DNA of 64,000 bases from Mesaphorura yosii. Lineage: Eukaryota; Arthropoda; Collembola; Poduromorpha; Tullbergiidae. The notes under the pieces are model-generated. The model saw nothing but the letters and a program-made list of their open reading frames with translations, searched no databases and was not told the DNA's origin. Within the stretch, counting starts at the first letter, position 1; every line of letters begins with the position of its first letter. The stretch lies in contig WIXG01000009.1 of the NCBI GenBank assembly GCA_009869945.1, positions 496,001-560,000 of the forward strand, given 5' to 3'. The translations under genes and the position numbers were made by a program. Shown here piece after piece: positions 1-12,582 of the stretch.

Positions 1-2143
1 GCTGCGTCACCGTACCCGCCACTTGCTGTCAACCGAGTCAAGGTAATATTAAATATTCACTCGTTTATGGTCGTCGTTTGTCCGTGGTCATGTATTCCCT
101 TATGAAGGACTAATTTGTAATTCAATTCTTGCCATTTTCAGGTTACATTCAAGGACGAACCGGGCGAAGGTACCTCGACTAATTAATTAGAGCAACGGCG
201 TTTAAAGGTTTCTTGAGAGTAATTTTGATAATTGAAATATTTAGGGTCTGGCGTGGCGAGAAGTTTCTACACCGTATTTGCCGAGGCGATTCTAAGCGAG
301 GAGTCTTTACCAAATCTTGAAAACTGTTTGGCACATGGTGGCAAATATAGCGCACAATATAATGTGCTTCAGCGTCTGCGATTGAGAGAAGATTACATCA
401 AGCGTGGGCAACAAGTTCGCACAATAAAGGTGACGATAATATTGCTTGTACTTTCGATTTTGCCGACTGATTGTTTTACTTGGATTTCCAGAAATGCTCA
501 CCTCGAGTCCGTGAAGTCAGACGAAACTTATCATACGATGCACGTTCATTTCACCCTGTTTCTGGAGAAGGTTCGTCAAGCTCGTCATCTGTCAACGATC
601 ACCTTTCGAATCATCAACAGCAAATTGGCGAACGACTTTACGCTAAGGTACTTTTAGTTAAATTCTTGTATGTGGCTTCAAGGAAAAAACTAATCAATTG
701 TGATTCTGCACTCAACAGATTCATCAGCTTAAACCCGCACTGGCATCCAAGATCACGGGAATGATTTTGGAGCTTCCTCCACCTCAACTGCTAATCTTAC
801 TCGCGTCGGAGGATACTTTGAAATCTCGCGTCGATGAAGCTGTTGATCTTATTCTCACACATTCGAAGGAAATATCTGGAGAGGCTCTGATAGATTTGGA
901 CGTGTTCAATTTCTCAAAGAATTCGCAAGCACCAACATCTGCATCGGAGACCGAACAGTGGGCTGAAGATTCAAGTCCCTTATTTTATCAACCTGGAATT
1001 GTTGGCTTCTATTCTCCACGATTGGGCAAACCGACACCAGAAAGACTGAACGCATTCAGAAACGTTGGCCGGTAGTTTCTTTTTCCCGCATTCATTTGGC
1101 ATTTCACAATAAAATAAGTCTAATGATTGCCAATTCTTAACAGGATAATTGGACTTTGCCTCCTTCAGAATGAGCTTTGCCCAATATTTCTTAACCGACA
1201 TGTCCTCAAGTTTATTTTGGACCGTCCGATTAAATTCCATGACTTGGCATTCTTTGATCCAGTCATGTTCGAAAGCTTTCGCCAGTTTTTGGGCGATGCG
1301 GAAAGAAAACAAAGCGAGTTCTTTTCATCTTTGGAACTTACATTCAGGTACAATGAAACAAAAAGGCTCTTCGTTGACAAAGTGTTAATAATTTACGTTT
1401 TCTGTTAAAAGTTTGGACTTGAGTGATGATGAAGGCGGGCAAAATGTGGAGCTAATTCCAAATGGACGGACCACTTTCGTCAACGAGCACAATGTTCAGG
1501 AATATGTTCGCAAGTATTCCGAATACAGAATGATTGTTTCACAACGGAAGGCGTTGGAAGAATTACGAGCTGGAGTCTTCGATGTGATTCCGTCCGTGTC
1601 CTTAGCCGGTAAGTGAGACGGTGCATTTTTATGGACTCAGAACTGAATATTGACAATTCGGCGTTATTTTTATGCCAGGATTATCAGCCGAAGACTTGCG
1701 ATTGCTGCTCAATGGCGTGGGTGACATTAATGTTCCCATGCTGGCGTCATACACTTCATTCAATGACGAAAGTGGGGAGACAAGCGACAAGCTTCTCAAG
1801 TTTAAAAAGTGGTTGTGGTCAATTGTGGAAAGAATGTCGCCTTCAGAGAGGCAGGAACTTGTGTACTTCTGGACAGGTAAGGAAACATTTTAACTTTCCC
1901 CTTACTTTGACGTGTAGCCCGAAACTAAATGTTGTATGAACTGCAGGATCGCCAGCACTTCCAGCCTCCGAAGACGGATTCCAGCCAATGCCAACTGTTA
2001 CCATTCGACCAGCGGACGATTCCCACTTACCGACGGCAAATACTTGCATTTCGCGTTTGTATATTCCGCTGTACTCTTCACGCGCCATTTTGCGAAGCAA
2101 GCTGCTGATAGCCATCAAGACCAAGAATTTTGGATTTGTTTAG
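1..2143 (+). CDS. UBR5: UBR5/hyperplastic discs E3 ubiquitin ligase, C-terminal part (5' end outside window)
   Basis: This is the last part of a very large HECT-type E3 ubiquitin ligase. Exons run about 1-42, 142-169, 245-429, 492-647, 719-1071, 1144-1347, 1412-1608, 1679-1876 and 1947-2143, all with GT-AG introns of 60-100 bp. The MLLE (PABC) domain is visible at 719-900 ([20 protein letters not shown]). The HECT domain follows, with [44 protein letters not shown] and [11 protein letters not shown]. The gene ends in the typical UBR5 tail: TSFNDESGE, then the catalytic-cysteine segment [11 protein letters not shown], then IKTKNFGFV before the stop. Cys in TCISRLY is the expected thioester residue. 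A poly(A) signal AATAAA lies at 2184-2189. The presence of both MLLE and the tail makes UBR5/hyd a firm call. The upstream UBA, UBR and RCC1-like parts would lie left of the window. Confidence 0.95.
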
Positions 2144-2658
2144 TTGATTTGCGTTAAAATTATGTAAAACCACGTGAAAGTCAAATAAATACTAATTAAG
2201 TTAATAGTGTTTGTGATTAAATAAAAGTATCCTATATGTTTGAACTGCATTAATTGCATAGAAAATTGGTCCCAATCTTGATTGATTTCATCAACATTAG
2301 TTTCATTAAGCTGGAAGGTTCTAATCCACCGAAGCCGAATCATACTAGCGAACACGAATTGAGCACTTTTATACCGGCGAAAAGATGGAATGCGTGAAAC
2401 GTGATGAAACGACAAATTCATACCCTAAAATGGATAAAACAACCAAACATATAATGCGCAATTAAACGGAAGGTATCAGCAAGTAATTGACGTGTCCGTT
2501 CACCACAAAACCTTCGTTTCCTAAAGCGCGTGGATTAAACTCAGCAGCACATTGAAGCTTCATATAACGGTTGACCTGCAACTAGCTCGGGTCGAAAAGC
2601 TGGCTACTGAAAAGTGTGGGGGGGAATGGAACTTGGAGAGAGTGAAACGTTGACCACA

Positions 2659-2870
2659 AAGTCCGTGACCTTTGACTCGTCAAATTCGAGGCGTGAATTT
2701 TCTGGAAGCACACGAGCAGTTCTTCCACCACCCAAATGGTCGAGTCTCAAAAGTTGGGGAAACTCGATGGGAGCACTTTGAAGATTCCAGTTCGGTGAAC
2801 CGTGAACTTTGACTTCTAAGTTCGTGACCTTTGACTTGTCGAAGCCGAGATGAGCATTTTCTGGAAGCAT
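2659..2870. repeat. Diverged direct repeat (about 53 bp, two copies) carrying DR1-like nuclear-receptor half-sites
   Basis: Two imperfect copies sit at 2659-2711 and 2818-2870, 159 bp apart. Both contain GTGACCTTTGACT.GTC, then TTTTCTGGAAGCA. The sequence TGACCTTTGAC occurs at 2666 and 2825, and a variant TGAACTTTGAC at 2803. This resembles the complement of a DR1 element (AGGTCA, 1 bp spacer, AGGTCA). The rest of the 2190-3526 gap holds no gene. The function is inferred only, and it may be a decayed tandem repeat. Confidence 0.45.
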
Positions 2871-3526
2871 TTTCCAGTGTGATTCGATTTCGGAGGATTA
2901 GACCCTCCCCATTGCGGTACAAATTGGCAACGGGTGAAAGCACGCATGGAATGCATGGAACGCAATTCATTGAACAAATGCTTTATACGAAAGGGGCGGT
3001 CCCAAAACCACAGCCAACTGTTCGCTTCAGTGTTGTGGACTCGCAACGCAGCACAGAGAACAGTTGATGACATTTCCATTACGTAGCGTACAGCTTCAGC
3101 ATTTGAGCTTGGAAGTTGTTTCAGCGTCTGTTCTCGCATTTGAAAACGCGTCTTTTTGGTTTCAGTCAGTCGGCTTGTGCTGTATTCGTGTTTGTATGCC
3201 TTCGTAATTGTTGAGACTGGACAGACAACTCTGAACGCGAAGATTTAACCCTTTGATTACGTCGAAATTACATTGCTGCAACGTTCGTACGTAAGGTTGT
3301 GAATTTTAACTTGGATTAATTTGCTTGGCTGACAATTGACAACAAGGAGCATGAAGGGAGCACAAAGGTTAGAATTGCATTAATTGCGCTCTGTCAGGCT
3401 TCGCCTTGTCCGATGAAGTCCATCTAGACGGCGTCTCCTGAGTGTGTGCTTAGGTTTTGGACCGTTCCGTTGGAATACTTTCGACTTTCTATTGCTGAAT
3501 CTAACCTTGCTTCTATTTAAAGGGGA

Positions 3527-5506
3527 ATGGATTCGGAACTTGGAGTGGGTAAAAAACGGGCCAGTGATAACAATGATTTCGGAAGTCCACAGAAGAAATC
3601 CGCTTTCCAAAATGGTAAGGAACCAATTTATTACAGATTTACTTAGTGGGTCGCTTTCCGAACTTAAGGATAGCTGATTTTCGTTGTGGTTTGTAAATTA
3701 GATCCGGAAGCTGTCTATTTGAAATTCCTGGTACCTCAGGCATCTGCCGGATCGGTGATTGGAAAAGGTGGCCAAAACATTTCAGAGCTCCAAAAGGAAT
3801 TCGATGTGCATATTCGGATGTCAAAGGCAAACGATGTTTTTCCTGGTGAGTTCATTTCCTTTTGCTATTTCTGGGCACCTTATCAGCCTCGCTACCTACC
3901 CAGTTGGTTTGGCGTTTCGGTAACCTGTTTGTTTACCCTAATAGGAAGTGATTGTCGTGTTGCAATTACATCTGGCGCTGCACCATCTGTTTTGGCTTCA
4001 ACAATGGTAATTTTTAAGAAGATGACATCGCCTTCTGATCTCTTTCCAAAGCACCCTCGACCGAAATCAGTTTCAGACAAGGAGGTAAGGACTTACAACT
4101 AAACTTCTTCAACAGTAGCATTTCATTAGACGATATGGTAATAATTGATTCCTGTATTATGTGTGCAGTTATCAGTTATTGTACCCCAAGCGACTGCTGG
4201 ACTCATTATTGGAAAAGGAGGAAGCCGGGTTAAGAGCATTCAGGAAGAATCAAACTGTCACATTAATCTTACTCAAAAGAATGAGCATCTTCCAACAAAC
4301 GAACGAGTTGTCACCATTCAAAACAATGAAAGTAAGTTTCTTAACAATCAACAAACAGCAATCTCAAGGAGTTTGAGTTCCCTCGATGTAATCGTAATCG
4401 GTGGTGTTCTACAGCTGATCCGGACAATATCGAAAAGGCACTCAAGCTGATTCTGGAAATCATAAAAGGCGATCCACAAAGCTCGTCATGTTTGACTATT
4501 AACTACGCTGCGTCGGGTCAGCATCGCGGCCATCAGGACGATTACGATGAAGGATATGACGAGTACAAGTCATATGGCGGCGGACGAAACGACAGCAGAA
4601 ACTGGGGCGGCGGCAGACGAGACAACAGTGCAGGAATGGGAAGAAACATTAGAAGTGCTGCTGATACAGACAGAAGTCAAGCAATGCAGCAGCCGACCGC
4701 TCAGGTGTCTGGCTTTACCGCCAGTGGGTACCCGCCCCAAGTGCACTTCTGGTGTACCTTCTCTGGACCAGCAATTGTCAACGGACACACTCCGCCTATT
4801 CACATGTTGGAAGGGATGAAAAATGTCCTGCTGAATTCTGGCTACTCAGTGAAGGCGGTTCAGGAGGTAGTTTTGACAGTAACAAATTGCTAAAACGTGA
4901 GATAAATGAGATAATAACTCGAGTGGCTCTGACAGATTATTGCAGCATCGAATCTTCTGGCGTCTTACGGCGTGTTGAAGCCCGGGAACATCTCCGTCTT
5001 CAACTCACCTCAAGTGCAGATGACCAATCCCTTTGCAACTACAACGGCGAGCATCAGCGACACTTTGGGGGCAGTTGGAAACTTGAGCGCTTCTAATGTC
5101 AGCATGGACAGCTGGAATAATCCAATGGGGGCGTTTCTGAAGCAATTTCAGCAAAACACCAGCCGTGGTGGTGGTTTCGAATTTGATGGGTAAGGCGTCG
5201 TAAGCGTTGTTAGCCCTTTAGCTCCCGTTTCTCATGACTACGCAATTGATTATGCATTTCAGTGGATTTGGTTCAGCATACGGCAGTGGCCCAGGAGGAA
5301 ATTCCAGCATGATGAATGCAGGTGGAAATGGCGGCGGTTATGGAAAGCACGAGCAAAGCGAGGTTAAGGTGTGTTTCCTAAAAGGGTTTACATCGAATGC
5401 AATTCTGCGTCCAAGTGAAATTCAGTCATCTATTCGCTCTTTCCCGTACCCAAAGTCATTCACCTTGACATGACGTTGTCATTTATAGATTTTTCCTTTC
5501 ATGTGA
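3527..5506 (+). CDS. NOVA/pasilla-like KH-domain RNA-binding protein with two KH domains
   Basis: Exons are 3527-3614, 3702-3845, 3945-4084, 4169-4331, 4415-4866, 4936-5189 and 5263-5368, then probably a tiny last exon 5489-5506 (coding IFPFM, stop). The N-terminus is basic (MDSELGVGKKRAS), like the NOVA nuclear signal. KH1 contains FLVPQASAGSVIGKGGQNI and KH2 contains VIVPQATAGLIIGKGGSRV followed by VVTIQNNE. Both keep the GxxG loop (GKGG). KH2 is followed by GDPQSSSCLTINYA, very close to NOVA. Next come a Gly/Arg/Asp/Tyr-rich stretch, a NOVA-like spacer (SGYSVKAVQE...LLASYGVL) and a Gly-rich tail ending KHEQSEVK. NOVA proteins normally continue into KH3 at this point. I found no third GKGG motif before the next gene. 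If the exon at 5263 is read through instead, the stop is at 5473. The expected role is splicing regulation in the nucleus. Confidence 0.85.
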
Positions 5507-6987
5507 GCAATGGAATCATGATAAGCACCCCAAGATGCATTTCATTCATAAATTCATAATCAAATCTTTATTTATCTCGGGAAGTTGCGCATGTAAATCA
5601 TCCCAGCATTATTTACGTACGCATTCATATGCATAATGCATACAACGAAAGAGTCCGCAAGCAATTCCTGATCTTCCACCTTTCGCTTGCATCCGTTTTG
5701 CAAATCCCCTTTCGTTTTTTCTTCTATTTGTTCTCGATCGCGTATATTTCCAATTCTCGACTTCACTCACTTCACTACCAAGACAATATTAACTTCAATT
5801 CTCGTTAGTACACGTTTCGGTTCATCGACATCGATTTGCTAATCAAAATGATTCATTTTTACTTTTCAAGCAGAGGCGATTTTGAAGCGGCACGGCACAG
5901 GAGCATTGATCATTTATGAAATGGATTGAAGATATCACATACAGGCCATCATCATCCAGCATCTTACTTTCTCATCTAAATTTTAAAGTTGTGTAGTTAG
6001 CGTTATAATTTGGTTCTTGTAAAACTTCATTCATTGTTTCATATTGCATTGGGTTTCTGGATTACTTCATTATTGATTACAAAATTGGAATAACATTTAA
6101 ACTTACGTGGAAAATGACTGGGTATTATTCATTTCAAACTGCTTGGTTCCGGCCCCAAGTTTCACTCCATATCTCTTCATTTGGCTTGGGAACAATTGAA
6201 TCATCAGTGCATCAATGCAAAAACATACACGCCACTTGCTAATCTTATGTAATTCTAAGACTTGACATCAATAACTTAAGATGGTAAAGTCCGGAATATA
6301 ATGGGAGCATTCAGACTTGTAAATGCTCTTCGCCCATGCATCATCGGTCCGTTAAACAGAAACCATTTGTGGAAAGCACTTTATACGGACATGTGGACGG
6401 CGGACGAGTCCGCGTCCAACGCTCTTCAGTGTTTTTCAGAGGAATTTTTCGCCGAGTCAAGCATATTGACAAGAAAATGAAAAGCAACAGTACTCAATGC
6501 GTCAATGCACCTCATACCGATAAATGCCTCTAATGGCTGGATAAATTGGGTTTGGCGGTTTATGCACTGTATTCACAGCGGCGGCACCACGTTCGTACTC
6601 CGAAGATTGAATCATAAGTATTGCCTGAGGACTGTGCTGACGCTGCATCAGTGCTGTGCTGTAAATAATTTCATTGGCAAGTGACATCTCCAATCGAATG
6701 CGTATGGAAAGCGGCAGCCCACCTTAATTTACATGTGAAGTAGTCAAAATTTTTGCAGGCGATCGGCTAATTTCGTGGGTCAAGATGAAAGATTTTGGTG
6801 CGCTCATGGCGGAATGCTTATAGAACAGTGACAGACAGGTAAAAGCAATTTTCAGTGTTTTATTGTGATTTTCCAATAAAATTACCACACTTGCCAGTAC
6901 CAGATTTCCTGAAAGATCGAGTGCCTTATCTTACATTACGGATTAACGTGCACTTAAAGTCTTTGCATAGTAGGAATTCTTATTATT
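5507..6987. other. Convergent intergenic/3'UTR region, no gene seen
   Basis: AT-rich DNA lies between the tail-to-tail NOVA-like and CLASP genes. The reverse-strand AATAAA (TTTATT at 6859-6864) is a good poly(A) signal for CLASP, about 125 bp past its stop. ORFs here are short and show no protein-family motif. No third KH exon is present on the plus strand. Confidence 0.6.
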
Positions 6988-9900
6988 CTAGGAGGCACTT
7001 TGTTGTTGAGCTCTTTGAATATACAACTGTAAGAGTTTTAATTTAGATCCGCTTAGTAACGCCAAGTAAGGATCTAAAGCTGGTCCCATCCTAGAAATCA
7101 GAGAGCAATTGCGTCAGTGTTCATGATCACTTACGAATGAATACATTTGGACGGTCGTTTTGCAACCTTCGTAACGCAAACGATTTTATCCTCTTACCGT
7201 GAATGTGCAGACACGATGGCGAACACTGCAGCTTTACGTACAGCCGAATCGGGATGGTCGTAAGCGAGCACCAGCGTGTTCATGATATCCGATACCTGAG
7301 CCTGCAGCGCAGAGATCTCACACGTATCGCAGAGTTTCTGCAACATCTTAATTGCCATCTGAGGAGGGAAACGCATGAGTAAGTACATGAGCTTTTTGCT
7401 TGGATTTTGAGTCCGAGCATTAAATGTTGCATTACCTGATTCACAGGGAATTGGCTATTCTGGATTATTGGGCAGAGTGCCCTCACAAGGATATCTGGCG
7501 GCAACGTCGACGCCACGGACATGGCACAGTTCTCTGCGGCTTTGGCGACTTCCCTTGGCGATTGCTGCTCAACATCGGTAACACGAACGATGAACAACTC
7601 CGCGAAGGCTGCCAGATCATGGCTTAAAGAACGTCTGCTTGATAATTCTTCCAGGCAGTAGTAGCACAATGCTTTGTCGCTTGGTTTGTCGCAATCATTC
7701 AACGCGTCAAAAACTACTTTCAATAAATCCCTGCAAGTTGAGTTACAAAGATTTAAAATGTTTTCTCCATTCATTGTAAGGTTTGAAATTGTGCTTACTT
7801 GTGACGCTCTGCAAGAACGTCGTCCGTCGATGTTTTAATTGCCGAATACAACTCATTGATGTACACTCCCTTCTTGGCGTTTGGGGCCATTGTAATTTCC
7901 GTTATAATACTGAACAAGTCGGTAACAGGCGCTCCACTGAGGCCTCCGTCACTCAGTCTCAAAGACTCAATGCCTGAGTTGATGGCGCTAACAAGAGAAG
8001 AACCTGTTAAGTTCGTTCAAGCCACGCATACTCACCTGATAACACTCACCTCCACCCAACAGTTTCACCGCTCTGAGGTTTATTGGATGCTTCTTGGCTG
8101 CCAAAGTTCTTTAGAATTACTTTAGCCTGGTCCTGCTTCATTGGACTCATTTGACCGAGGACCAAAGTCATCTGCGGGGCAGCCATGCCAAACAATGAGC
8201 AGAATACCTTTTGAGACGTACGGCGAAGATCCTGCGATCGTATGTCACCGCTCCATTCTGGAAATGCACCGAAGAATCAGTGGAATCATTGTTACTTTGC
8301 TCCCCAGCGGTCTTCAGCTATCTCATGTTTCATTGACTCACCGAGCAGTTTGTCGACGAGAAGTTGCAACTCGTTCACTTTGACAGTTATCGGCGTGCTG
8401 ACTAAGTTGTAAATATGGGAAAGTGCGGCCACCTTCGAGCGCGAGTTTGGTGTCTGTGTCGGGTCACACAAGTAGTGCGTTGCAGCACTGAACTGAACCT
8501 CTGCCGGCATTTCATCCCTGCAATAACGGCAAGACCCTCAATTATTACGTGGATGGGGCATGATTTCGGTCACTTGATTTGTACTGATTGCTTACATCAG
8601 AATGTCCAGAGTTTTGATGAGCTTAATATGAACGGAAGTAAGTAAATCCGATCCCAGCTTCGTGAGGATGCGGTTCAACAAAATTGAGGTGAAATCAACC
8701 AGATCCTTCGCGTGTCGGCTAAGAACAGCGTTGAGCACGTCGAGGAATATGCTAAGCACTTTGGTATGGGCATCCATGAAAATACGGCAAAACGTGTTTC
8801 CTGCAAGAGGGAATTTACAATTTACTAATTTGCTGGAAATACTACGGGAAACTAAGCCGCTGCTTTAATAATTCGCTTACCGATTCGGTTAAAGTATTCG
8901 GACGGAATACTGCCGTGCCTCTTCAAATAATCCTTCAGCCCAAGGAGGCCTTCTTTTCTCTCGGACCATTTTGCACTTCCACATCTGCTTATCAGGTCGT
9001 CCACATTGTCCTGTTATGAAATTGCGTAGAATTATTCGCATTATTCGTCAAAAACATTCATCGGTTCTTCGATTGTAACATTTGATTTGGTTTGATTTGC
9101 TCGCTTGCCTCCAGAAACACATGCCGGGTAACATTTGACGGTGAGAATGTGTCGGAAAGGAATGATTTGTTGGAAAGATGCGAAGACATGGAATCTTCGC
9201 TATCACTGTGGTTTCCTGTAAAGTCGAGCTCCAGTGAGTCCCGCTTGTACATGGACACATCAGTCAGTAAAGACTCGGCTTCACGAGACGCCAGTAACAT
9301 TTTGGCTGTTGAGCTGTGTTATCAAGTCAGAATAGACAGTTAGAGTCTCAGTCATCCGACAGGATAACGAGAAAGTACCTGTTCGAATTCGGCTGGATTT
9401 GGGGCGAGTTCGATATTGACCTCGAGCGCAGCTTAGAACTCATGATGCGCCCCTGTGGAGACGTCTCCCGACTGCTTGAATTTGATGAGGTAGATGACAT
9501 TTTCCGGCCTCCAGCCCTGCCCATTTGGTACGGCCCCACCGGCGTGACTGTGACCTCGTTCGCATACGGTGTGTATGCATTCTTGGAAGTTGGTGGCGAA
9601 TTGCTGCGACTACCGGCTGTAGTAAGAACACATAATTTCATCTTTTAATTAAAGCGAACTAATCTGAGTGTGATTGGAAGGACTAGCATTGCAGGTTTAC
9701 TAACGTTGAGACTGAGACAACATTCTTCCTCTGGTCCGAGATCGTTCCAAAGTTGGGATTTGTGAATTTGAAGAATTTGGAGGGTGCATATTTGATCTGG
9801 GGGTTGAGTACCCGTAGGCGGTTGACAACGCCGAGGCCGGTGTTGATGGCACCATTGAATTCGTCCGGCCCATTTGTCTCAAAGGCGACCTAACAAACGT

Positions 9901-11376
9901 ACACAAGAGGAATGTAAAAACTCAAATTCTCAGCCACAAGCCACTTCTGAATGGGAGGAATACCTCATTGTACTGAAGTGATGTTGTCTGGCGCGATTTG
10001 CTGCCTGCAAGTCAATTGCTGAAGTCGACCGTCCATGGGGATTGGGTGCAGGTGATGCTCTGGACGCCAATACTGGTATGTTGGTCTTCCTCAATGACCC
10101 TGGAAGCAAAATCAAATTGAGAGATGTTGTTTGTTGTAGATCGAAATACAATCCTCGAATTTTATTGGCACATATTAGGTAGCTTCAGTTCGTTAAGAGT
10201 TTACGTCCAAAATGACATAAAACCAGGAAACATGAACTACGAAGTAAAATAAAAGCAGTACAGTATGGAATAAAACGTTTACAACTATATATAACGCTAA
10301 TTCGCTAATCATTAGACTGTACATCTGATTTTAACTTCAACACTTTCTAAAATCTCTGGTATGTGTATCTGAACGACGAATTTATTCACTCATTTCCTTA
10401 CCTTGACGGCTGAGTGAGGAATACCCGCTGGAATTGGGACCGGGACCATTTGTCGCCATCGCCATTTGGTGCGGTAGTTGCGGGACAGTCTTGTTGGTCG
10501 CCAGGAAAGTCTGCAGTTGACGTTTCTGTGTGCTGTCTAACGCTTCAATTACTGAATTTGATAAGCTGGCATATTTTGACTGCAAGGTCACGAATGCTTC
10601 CTTCGAGTGACTTCTTGTCTCCAGGTCGGCGTCAGTTATGCCTTTCTTCATTAAGTCTACGACTTGATGGGCCTGCTTTTGCACTTGAGACCCTGGCCAT
10701 GTGGTAAGTATCATTTTTAAGGCTCCTGACACAGCACGGCGGACGTCCTTTGATTTAGACGCCATCTGGACCTGCAGCGGAGGTATGAGCCTCCAGGACG
10801 GCACAAACTCGTACACGGCCAGAATGGTGAAGCAAGCTGTGGTGGAGACGATTCTGGCGTTGGCGACTAACAGATTGAAGAGTGCTGGCATCATAGGCTC
10901 TACGAAACACTCCGCTTTAATCCGCAGGAAGTACGCGATGCAGGAAACTGTGACACAGGCTTCTCGTGACAACTGCGACCTCAAATCCCTCACGGCCGCT
11001 TGCATAGCTGGTGAAAGATGTCTTAGGTAACCGACAATCTGGGCATGGTAGGTCGAGTCGTTACACAGGTACCTTAGTGTCTTCATCTGAAAATCAAAAA
11101 GTCAGTCATTAATTGTTAACTCTACTCTGAAGGATTAAATCACAAAAACAAATTATTTACCAGCGCCATTCGCTTTTCCCAATCCACATGAGCGTCTCCA
11201 GCAATTTTTACAACTGAATGCAAAATTTCGTCAGCCTCTTTCTGGCCATAAGTTTTGGCGGTTGGCACCTGCAGAATTTCGCGAATGATTGGATTGGAAC
11301 TTTTTGATTCACCGTTATTTCCAACCGCCTCCACTCCAGGCTGTCCAGGCACGGTAGTTCGATCGAGGACATCCAT
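6988..11376 (-). CDS. CLASP: CLASP microtubule-stabilising protein, short form without TOG1
   Basis: Fourteen exons on the minus strand sum to 3120 nt (1039 aa): 11376-11161, 11086-10402, 10099-9964, 9889-9705, 9616-9379, 9313-9121, 9010-8881, 8800-8596, 8517-8342, 8257-8050, 7987-7799, 7730-7436, 7358-7198 and 7090-6988. The first TOG domain corresponds to TOG2 of human CLASPs (LRSQLSREACVTVSCIAYFL, DVRRAVSGALKMIL, KKGITDADLETRSHSKEAF). A Ser/Arg/Pro-rich region of EB-binding type follows (RSRTRGRMLSQSQR and RSRSISNSP, with SxxP motifs). Next comes TOG3 (SRCGSAKWSERKEGLLGL, DPTQTPNSRSKVAALSHI). The C-terminal helical domain that binds kinetochore and CLIP partners ends with AVRKAAVFAIV and GSKLKLLQLYIQRAQ. 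The ATG at 11376 precedes only about 70 aa before TOG2, so the usual TOG1 is absent, as in gamma-type isoforms. A further upstream promoter outside this model cannot be excluded. CLASPs rescue microtubules at plus ends. Confidence 0.92.
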
Positions 11377-12582
11377 CGTAACCGTAATTAAATCTTTCTA
11401 TCTTCTTAATTCATTTAAAAGGTAACGAAAGAGTAATACGAACACAGAATACGTGCTAGAACTTAGAACGTTGCACTACAAATGCTGAAGTACTCAAAAA
11501 TTAACTAGAAACGATTAATAAATAGTTAAGCACTGAAGAGGTGCTGATTTAATACTTATCTTTTGACTTGTCACTCCAATTCACTTCTGCACTGTTGACA
11601 ATCCGTTCAGTAGTTCCCGTTCGCTGTTCTCGGCGATTCGTTTCTTCCCTGTCAGTAGAAGTAGAATATTACGAAACTACACCCAGAGTGTGCTGAATGA
11701 GGGGGTTTCATTTACCCTCGCAGTACGCGTACGAGTACGCAGCAGAGAGCCCATTCCTTGTGACTTGCAATGCGAATGACAGATGCGCTTGTGTTGATGT
11801 AGAAAGCAGAGACCGACCCGACGACCATAGAAGGCCAGGCCGATGCAAACGAGTAATTTTAATTTATGTCCACATCTTTGATAATGACACTGCAAAAGGT
11901 TAAAGCAGGAGAAATTAAAGGATTTTGATCTTATTTTTATGGTGAGTTGGTGCAGACGGCCGATGAAGAAAGTGTTGGGCCAAATTCGCCAAATCGGCGC
12001 AGGACATCGCGATCTTTCGCTGCCCTCGCGATTCAGTTTGCTAACATGATTCTGAATCCAACCCAATAACGCGACGCATCAATTAGTAAAATTCCGGAAA
12101 TGAGCTTCAAATTAATGACGCACATCATTCCTACCATTGTGAAGTCATGAAGGCTGCCACAATATTTACATCCTGAACGGATATCTACAATTTTGGTTCA
12201 TGCACAAAGGATGCAGAATCTCATTCGTTCTCCCGTCGCTCCCGTGGCTGTGGATCGCTCTTCGCTCATTCATTCATTTTTTGTCGTGAGCCTTGAATAC
12301 CGGCCAAGTCAGCGGAGTGCGGACGACAGTTTGAAGCGAAGAAATCAACCAAGGCACAGGGTCCGAAGTATCCGAGAGAAATTGTTTGCAGCCAATCTAC
12401 TCATAATTAAGTTCATTGGCAAGAATCGCCATTTCAGTTGCTGAAGCCGACCAAAGTCCATTTTCGCAACAGCGGTTCAATTTTACTTTGAAATGTGATT
12501 GTTATTCCACACCTGATCACCTGATCTCTGTAAATGTGCCATTGTACATTTGTTGTGATCTGCATCTGCAGTAATTAATGAA
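11377..12582. promoter_or_regulatory. Head-to-head upstream region of CLASP and FNTB
   Basis: About 1.2 kb separates two divergent start codons. It should hold both 5'UTRs and promoters. I see no convincing coding exon in it. Several short ORFs are present but none has recognisable motifs, and no TATA box stands out. Confidence 0.4.

Noticed and set aside
6336-6693. Short ORFs on both strands between the NOVA-like gene and CLASP
   Set aside because: No domain motif or splice context; consistent with 3'UTR or intergenic DNA, and no KH3 signature.
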